Origin: Oryza sativa Japonica Group
Lineage: Eukaryota > Streptophyta > Magnoliopsida > Poales > Poaceae
Reading direction: 5' to 3'
Length of the DNA stretch: 64,000 nt
Assembly (NCBI RefSeq): GCF_034140825.1
Contig: NC_089039.1
Coordinates: forward strand, 29,710,501-29,774,500
A program made the translations under genes and the position numbers. The first letter of the stretch is position 1. Every line of letters begins with the position of its first letter. Positions 44,843-59,639 of this stretch are shown here, piece after piece. A model generated the notes under the pieces. The model saw only the letters and a program-made list of their open reading frames with translations. It was not told the DNA's origin and did not search any database.

Positions 44843-45953
44843 TCACTCTTGTGACTCTGCTCCTCCGTCCAATCGGATCGATCGCCTCTCGTTTCTGCCC
44901 CCCAATACGACCATCAGTATTGGGCCGAAACGGTATTCGCTTGGATCGAAAGAGTCCACTTTCGGTCCTCACCAACTATGACTCGGGTTTTATTAATTTT
45001 CTGAAATCGGGTACAGAGTATCCCTCACTATCAAAACCCTCTACAGTTTATCCTACATGGCACGTTGACTTACTCTTTGTCCGACATAACATTTACGTAT
45101 CAGTGAAAAAATATAATGGGACCCACATGTTAACGGTAACTATACTACAAATATTTAACCTACATATCAGTCATATTGAGGGGAAAAATCATCTCTCTCC
45201 CTATCTATCTCCATCCAAGCGAGAGGAATTATATGCATGGGAGGTAGAGGTGGATCTGACTATAGTGATGGTGGGCGGAGACGCTCGTCATCGAGGTTGA
45301 TGAGGTGGTGGGCCCTGCGGAGATCCTGGTTGATAAGGCCAATAGCAATGCAAGCTACGCCAAGGATGTCTCTAGCCCAATTGAAAATAAGAAACCGGTC
45401 AGAGGTCCCCGACGCCACAGTGCAAGTGACCTTTTTGCATTGGGGTGAGGTGATGACGAGACGGAGACACGACCCCACAGTGCAAGCGCGACTGCTTTGC
45501 AGGCTGCGCGTGGACTCGTGACGGCGAAAGCACTTGTTGCTCTGTGTGGGGGCGAGATGCTATGTAGGGGCACACAGAAACTCGCCATGTAGGCATTCAT
45601 CTGAGCTGGCCACACGAAGAAATTCGCCACACAAGCGCACCGTGAAAGGACTAATGTGCTCAACGTAGATGAAGTGGTTGATGCAGTAGGGGGATGACAA
45701 TGGCGCCTAACTGCTGGAAGCCGTATTGGCGCTATAAGACAATCAATCTTATATTGAAACTAATTTAGAAAGCATATTTTTAATAGTCTTACGATTTAAT
45801 GTGCACCATTTCTTTCGCTATTAAATTAAGCCTTCCAGAATCGGAATTCTAAAAGTATAATAAAATCTTATTCGTTAAAACCAAATATGTATGATCAGAG
45901 AGAGGGAGTAATTGAGAAAGACTTGATTCTCATCAGATTGAACAACGATTTCG
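44843..45953. other. Intergenic, no gene seen
   Basis: Mixed-composition DNA with phrases such as CCCTCACTATCAAAACCC and CTACATGGCACGTTGAC that look transposon-derived. Short open frames exist on both strands around 45260-45660, but none resembles a known protein. Confidence 0.35.
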
Positions 45954-46796
45954 GGGAATTTAACTATTTGCCACTTTTAGATTGGGCAATTATCCAAATG
46001 CCCCTTTTAAGTTTGCACTTTTTTTTTGCCCCTCTTTATGAGATGTCATCTTAACTATTTGCCGCTTTTGCCCACGTGGCATGTCAACATGGCAAGGAGG
46101 GGAGAAACCGATGTGGGACCCACTAGTCAGCCTCTCCTCCTTCTTCTCTCCCTCCGATCCGGCGTTGCACCATCATGACGGAGCAGTGGCAGACGGGGTT
46201 CCTTGCGGCGGTGGAGGACACGGCGACGCCGGTGGTGGAGGATGCGGCGGCGCTGGCGGAGGAGGAGGCGTCGCGGCAACGGACGGGCTCCTCGCGGAGG
46301 CGGTGAAGGCGGAGCGGCGACGTCGGTGGAGGACGCGGAGGAGGTAGCGGTGGCGGACGGGCTCCTCGCGACGGCCGAGGAGGCGTAGCGACATTACCAG
46401 CGGAGGAGGAAGCTTAGCGGCGGCGGCGCTAGCGGAGGAGGCAGCGGCGGCGGACAGGCCCCTCATGGCAGCGGTGTTGGCAAAGGAGGCGTAGCGGCAC
46501 CGGACACCGGACGGGCCCCTCGCAGTGGCGTCGCCGGCGGAATAGTGGCGCCGGAGGAGGCGTAGCGGTGGCAGCGGGCGTGGCACCGGATCGGAGGGAG
46601 AGAAGGAGAGAGAGGAGAGGCTGACTAGTGGGTCCCACACTGGTTTCACCCCTCCATTGCTATGTTGACCTGCCACGTGGGCAAAAGTGGCAAATAGTTA
46701 AGATGGCATCTCATAAGAGGAGAAAAATATGTGCAATCCTAAAAGGGGTATTTGGATAATTGCCCAATCTAAAAGTAGCAAATAGTTAAATTTCCC
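45954..46796. mobile_element. Mutator-like element with ~200-bp inverted repeats and GC-rich core (843 bp)
   Basis: Both ends start GGGAA(A)TTTAACTATTTG and stay similar for about 200 bp in inverted orientation, with the blocks GATTGGGCAATTATCCAAAT, GCCCACGTGGCA and GTGGGACCCACTAGTCAGCC on both arms. The flanks AACGATTTCG (45944-45953) and GATGATTTCG (46797-46806) match at 8 of 10 positions, a degenerate Mutator-type 9-10 bp duplication. The core (about 46180-46570) is GC-rich with GCGGCGG and GGAGGAGG runs and repeated phrases such as ACGGGCTCCTCGCG. No transposase is present. Confidence 0.82.
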
Positions 46797-46806
46797 GATG
46801 ATTTCG

Positions 46807-47776
46807 TCACATCATGTAGTTGTATATTCACATGCTGACATGCGTTCTATTGATCTGCCCAACGATGAGAAATAAAAAAGGAAGGGGGAGAAACTTGATG
46901 GACGATCAGTATCTGAATATTCGGTAAAGCCATGAGCTAGTATTCCTAAATCAGGAGGAATGTCTGAGAGAGAATCCATCCAGGTTTTGACATGACATGT
47001 ATTTTCTTTTCTTTTCTTCTACTACCACAAAGAACAGACAAACCTGGAATATCATTTGCACGTGCAGGGCAAGTCAGACACACGTTCTATTTCCTTCTTT
47101 TTCTTTATAGAGCAGAGCAGAACAGACCATATGCGTTCGTAGTATCATTTGCAAGCATCAGTCGAGTCCTATTGCCGGCTGGCAACTGTTACTGCTCTCA
47201 CAAGGACCAGGCCACAACAGTTATTAAACCTTCACTTGTACATTGACATTCATCCATGAAGATTATTAGCAACAGAATCAGTTTAAAATCCACCCAAGCT
47301 ATGCTCTACTTTCTGCTACGAACAGAGGAACATCATCACCAGTAACTAACATACTCACGTCTGTGACAAACAGCATACATAACCCTTCTTCTCATAGCAG
47401 TTTTCCTTGTCCATAAGTTACAAGAGGCTGGACACCTCTCCCTAATATTCAAACTTTAAAAAAGCATCCCCCAACTTCCCCCACCGGTCATCCAATTCCA
47501 GTTTCCAAAGAAGCACATGGCATGAGAGCCCTGCATGCAGAAATCTCTCCAAATACAACAAGATTCAAGGGGCACATGTCCGCGCAATGAAAACAAATGG
47601 GAACCTGTACAAACAGCCTAAGCATTGCCATGAGTCCACCAAACAGTTGCTAAGGGCCAAAGCCCCTTAGAACCAACCAAACCTCTTATTTTCCGGTCTT
47701 TAGTACTCCACTTCAGCAGGCGTGACCCATGGAGTAGGGGCTCTGATGATATGCACACCGCCAAGATTGAGACATA
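46807..47776. other. Spacer and probable 3' UTR of the CK1 gene
   Basis: The segment from about 47200 to 47776 is likely the 3' UTR of the casein kinase gene. The rest is spacer. No other gene or repeat noticed. Confidence 0.45.
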
Positions 47777-51382
<3,606 letters not shown>

Positions 51383-51950
51383 CACTGTGTGCACCAAGCT
51401 CCCCGGGACAATCCCTTAATCACAAGGAGTGGGCCCTGCCAGACAAGGATCGAACCAATTCGATCAGCTGCTCCAGGGGAATTTGGAGCTAGGACGCATA
51501 ACATAGCGGTGAGGTAAATGGGGATTTATTTCTTGCTCTCTCTCCTCATCCATTTACGTGCTGCTGCAGGTGTTGAGCACGACACACACAGGTGTTGTTG
51601 GTCTCAGAATAGAAAAATATTAAGAAATCGATGCATCAACGGAATTGGGCACGGCGGCGCGGTCGGAATGGTTTTCCCTCTCTACCTGATTTTTCCTTCT
51701 CCAAGTGATCTGGATCTCCTCCATCTTCCCTACACAGTTTCGATCGGATCCAACTTGTTTGGGGCTACAAACAAACTGTTACTACTTGCTTGTATTAAGA
51801 GAGGTTAAGGCTCTGGAATTAAGGAGGAGAAGAGCTTCATCCAGATCTACTCCAAGAGAAGCTAGGGTTAACGCAAGCAAATTCCAGCTCCCGGTGGGAG
51901 AGAGATGAATCAGAAAGAGGATGGGAGGTGCTCACCAGGTCCAGGATACC

Positions 51951-51970
51951 CTGCTCTGCTCTGCTCTGCT
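51951..51970. repeat. (CTGCT)4 microsatellite in the CK1 5' region
   Basis: Four tandem CTGCT units upstream of the CK1 start, probably in the first untranslated exon, next to a plausible minus-strand donor GTGAGCACC near 51933. Confidence 0.8.
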
Positions 51971-52099
51971 CGCGCAGATGGAGATCGGCAGCCGCGACTC
52001 GTCTTGGCGCAAGGAGCGGAGCGGAGGAGACGACGAGACGCCCCCGGGAGATTTCTCTTTCTTTTACGCCGCGAGGGAATGAAGGGTACTCCACTTCTT

Positions 52100-52599
52100 C
52101 TTTTTTTTCCCCTTTTACTTTAAAACTGCATTTGAGATGGACAACTTCTCTTCTATGCTAATATTTCGAAATTTTCATCCCAAAGCTATTTCGGACATTA
52201 GGACAAAATTATAAGTACTAACCAAAACTAATTAGACAACGATGGTATATTATCGAAGTTAAGCAAAATACGATGACATATTGTAGAACTTAACAAACTC
52301 AATGACATATATAGAACGGGAACAAAGCCAGTGACCTACATCTTTTTCACTTGATAATTGATATACACTTTATTATAAATTCTATAAATAAATTATTGGA
52401 TGATTTTAAATATTTGAAAAATCAGGGTGTGGCACTCCTCAACCAATGGAGACGCACAAAGTCGCTGGTTTGCTCCCCAATCGAGGCTGATCCGTTGCCA
52501 CCATGGGAGAGAGGTTGCCATTGTCGAGGAAGCGATTCCTCAGACGGTAGGGAATGGAGACCCCCCCCCCCCCCGAGTGTGAAGATCCGACCAGGGGGT
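52100..52599. other. Intergenic, no gene seen; 14-bp C run
   Basis: AT-rich spacer, then GC-richer sequence. A run of 14 C lies at 52561-52574, just before the LTR-derived block. No coding sequence recognised. Confidence 0.4.
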
Positions 52600-54398
52600 T
52601 TGATTGTGAGAGGCACGAACGAACTGCAAATCAGAAAGGATTCGCGGGGTCCGACCACCCCGCGCAGCAAGAGACACACAAGAATTTATACAGGTTCAGG
52701 CCACTCGGAGGTGTAATACTCTACTCCTATGTTGGTTTTTATTGTCTTCCCTAGATCAGTGAAGTACAAAGAAGCCTTTTTAGGCTACAAGCGAGAATAT
52801 TGATATAAAGAGTCCACCCCCCATTCCGTATATGGTCCCCTTCCTTTTATAGTTCAAGAAGGGGCTCACATTATTACAAATCTCCTCTTAGTCTTGTCTT
52901 ATCAGCCGTCTTGTCCTTGCTGGCTGGTTCCCAGACACAATCTTCAAGAAACCCATTGAGATTTGTGTCATGTAATGCCCCGAGCTCTGTCTGAGATAGT
53001 TGGGTTGCGCCAGTGTGCCCACCACGTGGTGAGTAGTGGGCCTGGTGAGACCCGAGCTGCTCGAAACAGTGCCACGGTTGCTTTTCTGCCCATCTGGCTA
53101 AATTAGGTGGCGCGGGACATGCACAATGCGTGTCCAAGGCAGCATCGGCCCTCAATGACTCAACATTGGTGTCTTGTCCATGTCTTTTCGACTCCAAACT
53201 GGCTAGAGATCCCCCATAAACATGTTTCATTTATGGCGGGGCACACCACATCACAGTTGGCTGTGGAGTGCGCCTAACTTCCTAGTAGGTTATGAGGTCG
53301 CGTCCTCTCGCATTTAAAGTAGTTTAGTTATTTTAGTCGAGCTTCTCGGAGATGTCGTTGATGAATGGATATTTCAAGATATTGTATCTTGTATATTTCG
53401 ATGCTCCTCGAGACAAAGGTACCTGAACCCTACAAGGACCGAGGTGAGCCCGGGTCCCAGGATAAGGCCGGGGCCGAGGCAGACCTCGGTTCATAATCTT
53501 GTTGGTATAGCTTCTTATGTCTCCATCCTCCACACCTTGCGAAGAGAGTGACTTATGAAGACTAAGGTGAGCCCGGGGCCCAGAACAAGGCCGGGCTCGA
53601 GGCATACCTTAGTTCAATCTCTTAAGATGTAGATCTTATAGATCTCTACGATCTTCCCGCTAAAGGACGTAGGACTTATAAGAACTGGGGTGAGCCAGGG
53701 GCCCAGAATAAGGCTGGGCCGAAGGCAGACCTCAGCTTACATCCTTAAGATATGTGTTTTGTACGTCTCAACACTCCTCTTTTCTGAGTAGTGTGTGACT
53801 TCTGCAAACTAAGGTGAGCCCGGGGCCTAGAAGAAGGTCGAGCCCAAGACAGACCTCAGCTTTACATCCTTAAGATATGTGTTTTGTCCGTCTTGACACT
53901 CCTCTTTTCTGAGTAGTGTGCGACTTGTGCAGACTAAGGTGAGCCCGGGGCCTAGAAGAAGGCCGGGCCCGAGGCAGACCTTGGCTCAATCTTCTTAAGA
54001 TATATATCTTGTAGGGATCTACGCTCCTCTTGCTGAGAACCGTAGAGCCTACAAGGACTAAAGTGAGCCCGGGACTCAGGACAAGACCGTGTCCGAGGCA
54101 GACCTTAGGCTATATTCTTAAGATGTATTTGGGTATGTTTGGCACCGAAGCCAGGTCCCAAGATGCCCTTATATTCAAAGCTTTGAGTCATTGTACATCT
54201 CATATATTGCATTCCTCCTTAGCCAGGCAGAGTTCCATATATGAGAACACATGTGGGCCCGGGACTCACCAGAGTGGGCCCTAGCTACGCCACCCTAGGG
54301 TTGCCTTTTTATTTTTAAAGATACTCTAAGCATGATATTTATCTGATAATGATCATTTTGCCAGGTAAATGGGTACCTCGATTCCCATTTCACCGACA
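52600..54398 (-). mobile_element. LTR retrotransposon fossil (solo LTR or fragment)
   Basis: Read on the minus strand, the right end starts TGTCGGTGAAATGGGAATCG, a typical plant LTR beginning. Near the other end lies the phrase ATACAGGTTCAGGCCACTC (plus strand), characteristic of the R/poly(A) region of several rice Gypsy-type LTRs. No gag-pol domain or second LTR is visible, so it is broken: a solo LTR or isolated fragment. It contains an internal tandem array. Age cannot be estimated from one LTR. The exact left end and family are uncertain. Confidence 0.6.
53400..54150. repeat. Six-copy tandem array, unit about 124 bp, inside the LTR fossil
   Basis: The phrase AGGTGAGCCCGGG (with variants) recurs at about 53442, 53575, 53688, 53812, 53937 and 54061, with spacings of 133, 113, 124, 125 and 124. 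Each unit continues with AAGGCCGGGCCCGAGGCAGA and an AT-rich part around CTTAAGATAT. Confidence 0.85.
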
Positions 54399-54399
54399 G

Positions 54400-55226
54400 C
54401 CATCGCCGTTAGCAAGAGGTTGCCATTGTCGCCAGCGGGAGAGGGTGAGGAGGAAACCACCCTAGCTCGTCCTCGTCAAGTTCCAGTTGACTGCTCCCCG
54501 GCTCGAGGGAGAGGATAAGGTTGGTGAAAAAGAAGATATGGGCTGAGGGTATTTTCGTCCATACAAAAATATGGTATGCAGAAAACAACTAGCGTAAGAA
54601 CGTCCTAGACGCATATATAGTAACACGATTCGAATTTTACAAAATACCAGTGACATTGAGTCACACCGAGTTTTCATTATAACATATTCTTAACGGCATG
54701 GATTTAATTAATTGAACCACCATCTTACAACATATTCCAGGAAGAAATATATATTATCTGCAATGGGTCATCCATCGTTGTACTTTTTTTTTCAATTAAG
54801 GGTAAACTCGATGTGAGTGATCGATATATGGTTATAGATCGATCACAACCGGTATGCGCTAGGTGATAAATTTTCCATGGCTTCCCCGGCCCACTCTCTG
54901 GCTCTTTGTCCCCTGGATGGAGTAGCTGATGGAGATAGATAAATAAATAAAGTAGTCTTAATTAAAATGAAGAAGTTTGTTTGTAATTAAGCGATGGGAT
55001 ACAATTAATAGGACATATATGTACCCCTAATCTGTATGCTCACCGTGCAGGACGCTTATCATGTGCAGATTACTGGTGGCAACGCTGGAATAATAATCTG
55101 TATTTAGCCGGCCGTTGACAGTGGCAGCTAGGCAGTAGTATGATGACATATATTTGATTTGGTGATGCACATTACATCGATCATTGTTATTGCAGGCTGC
55201 AGCTAGTGATGGAGATCAATTAGAGA
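54400..55226. other. Intergenic and probable 3' UTR of the VPE gene
   Basis: GAGGTTGCCATTGTCG at about 54416-54431 repeats a phrase on the other side of the LTR block (about 52511). The remainder is AT-rich with no gene, and the last part is presumably the 3' UTR of the VPE gene. Confidence 0.4.
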
Positions 55227-56651
55227 TCATAAGTGTAACGGAGGAGGGGATGGACAGGCCAGGGAGGCGGCCTTGGCCATGGCGTGGTGGGGGACGCCGG
55301 CGTTGCAGATGTTGGCGAAGGAGCGCATGTGCTTTATCCCGTACTGTCCCAGCGACCCACACTGATCCTCGAACGTCCGCACCATCGACCTGAGGCACTC
55401 CCAGTCCTCAACCAGCGCAGCCCGCTCCCGCACAACCTGCTGCTTGTGCTTGGCGCCGCCCAAGAGGAGGCCCCCGATCATCTCCACGCTTCTGTCCACG
55501 CGCGATCGCCGTCCCATCTCCTGCACAAGCCGCTCCCGAGCCTCCACCTTCTCTGCCGTCCCCTCGCCGGCTCTCCGGTACTTGCGCCACAAGTAGAGCA
55601 GATCGGCGTCGCGCTGATTCACAGACACAGTGTAGGAGTGGCTGCCTTTGGCGCCAGCAGCAGCTAATTTGTGGTCGTTCGCCGTCGCAGGTGATGTATC
55701 CATGTAGTAGAGGTCCAGGCTCTGCGGTGCGAGCGCCATGTCGCCGTACTGCATGACGTGGGAGCCGAGCGTGTAGGTGCCCTCGTCGGACGTCCGGTTC
55801 TTCACCGTCCTGTACTGCTGCCGCAGCGTCTCGGCGAGGCGCCCCTCCTGGTGCGCCTCCGCGTCCTCCATCCACGCCACGCTGTAGAGGTCCCCGAGGC
55901 AGGTGTCGAACTCCGCCGCCGGGGCGTCGTGGTCGTCGCCGGGGCAGTAGGTGCCCCAGCTGCTCTCCTCCGCGTTGGAGGCCGTGGTGGCGTACACGGA
56001 GATGTCGGAAGGCAGGAGGCCCTCGAAGATGCTGCCGGACTCGCACGCCTCCACGTACACGACCAGGCTCTTGTACCCGCCGCCGGCGTGCTTCTTCTTG
56101 AGCGCCTTGACCAGGTCGTCGGCGTACAGGTACTCGCCGTCGGCTGGCATGCTCAGGACGCCGGGGCCGCCGTGGTCGGCGTAGTAGACGAAGACGTGGT
56201 CGTTGGGGCCGCTGGCGACGACCTTGCCGCTGCCGGAGCCGGTGAGGGCGGAGCGGTTGCCGAGGAGGACGGCGAGGAAGTTGTTGACGTTGACGTCGTC
56301 GCCGGTGTAATCCTTGGGGACGCCGGCGTAGACGTCGGGGCCGGAAGGGTGGTTGAAGATGAGCCCAGGCCTGGGGTTGTCGGGGTTGTGGGCGATGTCG
56401 TCGTACATCATCACCACGATGTTTTGCTCCTCCACGCCTCCCTTCCTCATGATCTGGTACGCGTGGCACACGTCCGCCTGGTGCCGGTAGTTATAGAACC
56501 CATTCGACCCCGCGATCAGCACCGCCCACCTCGTCGTCTCATCCGACGACGGCAGCCGGAGGAACTCCTCCTGCCACCGCCACCGCCCACCGCCGGCGAC
56601 GACGAGGCCGACGAGCTGCAGCAGCAGCAGGCAGAGGAGACCGCGCCCCAT
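55227..56651 (-). CDS. OsVPE4: Vacuolar processing enzyme / legumain (C13 cysteine protease), intronless
   Basis: Legumain-type asparaginyl endopeptidase that matures vacuolar proteins and acts in plant programmed cell death. I start at [20 protein letters not shown] because it gives a clean signal peptide. An in-frame Met 13 codons upstream (56690) would bury it. The product is 474 aa, within the VPE range, in one exon, although plant VPE genes usually have several introns. Visible are [20 protein letters not shown], the catalytic His in YYADHGGPG (H160), the catalytic Cys in EACESGS (C203), SSWGTYCPG, and the glycosylation-type sites NRS and NRT. The C-terminal prodomain contains LWRKYRRA, the [11 protein letters not shown] region and conserved Cys residues. 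The symbol comes from remembered gene order on chromosome 5. The family is certain; activity is inferred from intact active-site residues. Confidence 0.93.
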   Translation of the reverse strand: MGRGLLCLLLLQLVGLVVAGGGRWRWQEEFLRLPSSDETTRWAVLIAGSNGFYNYRHQADVCHAYQIMRKGGVEEQNIVVMMYDDIAHNPDNPRPGLIFNHPSGPDVYAGVPKDYTGDDVNVNNFLAVLLGNRSALTGSGSGKVVASGPNDHVFVYYADHGGPGVLSMPADGEYLYADDLVKALKKKHAGGGYKSLVVYVEACESGSIFEGLLPSDISVYATTASNAEESSWGTYCPGDDHDAPAAEFDTCLGDLYSVAWMEDAEAHQEGRLAETLRQQYRTVKNRTSDEGTYTLGSHVMQYGDMALAPQSLDLYYMDTSPATANDHKLAAAGAKGSHSYTVSVNQRDADLLYLWRKYRRAGEGTAEKVEARERLVQEMGRRSRVDRSVEMIGGLLLGGAKHKQQVVRERAALVEDWECLRSMVRTFEDQCGSLGQYGIKHMRSFANICNAGVPHHAMAKAASLACPSPPPLHL

Positions 56652-57287
56652 GATTGACAAGTTGTGCTTGATGATCGATCCTGCAATCAAGATGCTTGTT
56701 ATATCGACATTCTCCGATCCTCCTCGTTCCGTGCGTGACGTACGTGCTACAGCATACTCCTGATAATAGTATAAAACAAAATCCTACTACTACAAGAGGG
56801 ACAGATTGATTACTCCATCAGCTCAGCTGGCACCAAAGCTAAGAATCCTAGCATTCCTACTACTATTAACAACTATTTCCTGGGGCCGTTGATTTGATTA
56901 AATAAAACTAGAAAAAGATACTCCTCTAGTACAACTTATTGTTGCGTTGCGTGGTGTAGGTGCGTGGGTCGCCTGGCGTGTAATCTTGAGTGACAGTGCC
57001 ATCCTATATACGGCTTGGCTTATTAGTGTGCCTGCCTGCCTATCATGCTTAGACGCAACAGGGATCGACTTGCAAACTAAACTAGCCAGTGGCTTATGCA
57101 GCACCAGAGACTCGCCATCTAATTTGGAACTCGATCGACCCGGAATTAATAAACAAGTCGTCATCTCCTACGCTACGCTCTCTGCATGCTTCCTATCATA
57201 TATACGGCTGCATATATACGGGATTTGAAGGATTTTGCATCACGTAAGTCGCTCAAGCCCTGCTGCACGTAACTATTGTAATTTCAA
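56652..57287. other. Promoter region of the VPE gene
   Basis: Non-coding sequence upstream of the VPE start. A minus-strand TATA-like stretch is possible near 56770 (plus-strand AGTATAAAAC). No gene recognised. Confidence 0.35.
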
Positions 57288-57661
57288 GAGTAAATTTCAC
57301 AAAACTACATGTTTTATGGTCCAAGTTGCAGAAAACCACCCACACTTTGACACTTAGCGTTTAAGTATATATATTTTGATAGTATAGTTTCACAAAACCA
57401 CACTATCAATGAATAGATTTACCCGTGATATGACATGGCTGTTCTACTTAGGACAAAGACGTGGCATCCTATTACCAGCCATCGCACGAAATTAATAGGA
57501 TGCCATAGGTGGAAGTCATCTCGTAGTTGAATCCATTCATTGATAGTGTGGTTTTGTGAAACTACAACACCAAAATATATGTACTTAAACGCCAAGTGTC
57601 AAAGTGTGGGTGGTTTTCTGCAACTTGGACTATAAAATGTGTAATTTTGTGAAATTTACTC
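57288..57661. mobile_element. Mutator-type long-inverted-repeat MITE (374 bp)
   Basis: Ends GAGTAAATTTCACAAAACTA and (inverted) GAGTAAATTTCACAAAATTA begin arms of about 130 bp each that share GTCCAAGTTGCAGAAAACCA and ATTGATAGTGTGGTTTTGTG. Flanks TAATTTCAA (57279-57287) and TAATTTCTA (57662-57670) match at 8 of 9. No coding capacity. Confidence 0.82.
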
Positions 57662-58114
57662 TAATTTCTAAGCCCGTTTGGTACGGCTACAACTCCCTAA
57701 TTTAACTCTAGAAGTTAGATCTCAAGTAAAGTTAGGGAGCTGCTTAAGCCCAGTTTCCAACTCTCTAATTTTAGTCCTCAGATCGATATCGATCTTCTCT
57801 CGCTTATCTGGTGACATTAGCTGCTTTGCTCTCCAGTAAAAAATAGCCACAAGGCATTCTCTCCATTAATTAGCATAGCAGCCAGTGCTCTCCCTCCATT
57901 TACAGTTTTTAAATTTCTTCTACAAGAATACGGGCTCAAACACGCGTAAACATCACCAGCAGATCACAAACTCAAGTCTCCAGGCGGCAGATGCAGCACT
58001 GAAGCAGCAACATCAACACCTGCTCAAATTATGGCAGCAGGGAAGGGCCATTGACCACACGCACAAACCAGACAAGATTGATGATATCCCCTTCCTAGAT
58101 TTCACTGTTAGTTA

Positions 58115-58255
58115 GATTCCAAAAAAAAAAAAAACCCAACCTAGAATGGGATGGGACATGTTCTAGGACAACGTATTTGGACTGTCTAGATACGTTGTAC
58201 TAGAATATGTCCAATCACATCCTAGATTAGGTTTTTTTTTTTTGGACGGAGAGAG
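58115..58255. mobile_element. Stowaway-like MITE with A/T-run arms
   Basis: TA-flanked at 58113-58114 and 58256-58257. The right end inverted reads CTCTCTCCGTCC, then an A-run and CCTAATCTAGG. The left arm has an A-run then CCCAACCTAG with a shortened terminus. Same family as 24541-24655. Confidence 0.65.
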
Positions 58256-59600
58256 TAGATCATGCTTCACAAAAATCCAAGGTGGGCCATCCAACACTCC
58301 ATCCAACCTACCCTAGCCCCAATCCCCAATTGTGAATCACAATCATTACTGTCATCATGCCAGTATCAACATCTTCTGGAAAATTTATATAACGCAGCAG
58401 CTACCGGAACTGAAGTACCCTGCCTAGACATCCTTCACCAAATGCAAAGCTACGGCTGCCCCACCTTGTAGCCTACGGTACATCCGGAGCATAACCTCAT
58501 CCCCATTTATCCTCGTTTCATTTGAAAGCTCAACGTACGCTTCATTGATCCTACTGAAAACAACTCGAAGCGGGATGCATGCAATGCCCAGAGATTTAAC
58601 CTATTACTGACTTCTTGTTTCCGGCACCTCTGTGATTTATGTCGAAAGATGAAAGGCTCCGCATCTTTCTTGAGGAAGGCACATGATTTTTTTGTGTGCG
58701 GTCGCCATGATTTCTCTGTTTCGAGTTCGGACATCTTCCTGTGGCTTTTGGGCTCTGTTCCACCTGTGTGTGATTCCAGACATCCCAGGCTTGAAGCTTA
58801 ATCCTTCTTCACTGGTCCATCAACAGTGCTTGTGGCAGGGCGGTGATCACTTACACCTGATGTAGGAAGAAAACATACACCATCCGAGACTGGATAACCC
58901 ACAACGGGTCTTCGGTTCCATATACTCATTAGGGAAACAAGAGGACCAGTTGGCTTGTTTAATGAACTCTTGCCCACCTTTTCTTCCAAAAGGATAACCT
59001 TATTGATTGATATCCAACCCTGTCTTTGTGATATCTAGGCTCCAATGCATTTCGTTCCATGTTGTTGGCCCCATGATCAGCGGAGCTCATGATTTGCTTA
59101 GTAAAATTTCCGCGTTCGCATCGGGAAGATATGCTAGCTTTGCTGCAGTTGGTAGGTCGCCTTTTGCGTTTGCAGATAGGATCCTTTTTTTTTAAAAAAA
59201 AAAAAACTAAAATCGACAAGAGAATTGTCGGGTTGGCACTGCCATAACCAAATTATTTTTTGAAAAAACACTATGATGTAGTATGCAATCAAAGGACATA
59301 AAAACAGAATCCTCTCAGAAAATAGAATATAACAATGATCACGGTTTGTCTTGATCTTGTAATCGTCAAGAAATCGAATCAGGGGAAGAGAAAAGGACTA
59401 GATGAAGAGAAACAGTGTGTGGGGGGGGGGGGAGAAGAACAACTAAATAGATTAGGTCATGGAATTGATTGTTCTGAATTTGATAGATCTTCATGAATTA
59501 TGGATCACATTTGGATAGTATTTTGAAAAATCTGATCAAAATCTGCCAAAATTCTTCCATAAGAATTGGGTGTTTTCTTTAAAAAAATATATATGGTGAA
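58256..59600. other. Intergenic, nothing recognised
   Basis: Short open frames occur on both strands (for example around 58990-59200), but I recognise no domain in them. A 12-bp G run is at 59421-59432. It may hold further remnants of the LINE downstream on the minus strand. Confidence 0.3.
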
Positions 59601-59639
59601 GTGATCACTAGAATAGGCACACCCAGTATAATTTTTCTG

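Noticed and set aside
45260-45663. Cluster of overlapping small open frames on both strands
   Set aside because: None shows similarity to a known family; composition fits decayed transposon sequence.
52874-53230. 118-codon minus-strand open frame
   Set aside because: Lies wholly within LTR-derived sequence and shows no protein domain.
53400-54150. Possible CRISPR-like regular repeats
   Set aside because: Units are long (about 124 bp), degenerate and without distinct spacers, in a plant nuclear context; it is an LTR-internal tandem repeat.
55408-56469. 353-codon minus-strand open frame within the VPE gene
   Set aside because: Alternate frame of VPE, Arg/Pro-rich; the true frame carries the catalytic residues.
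55758-56657. 299-codon plus-strand open frame
   Set aside because: Antisense to the VPE gene; Val/Gly/Asp-rich shadow of GC-rich codons with no recognisable motif.
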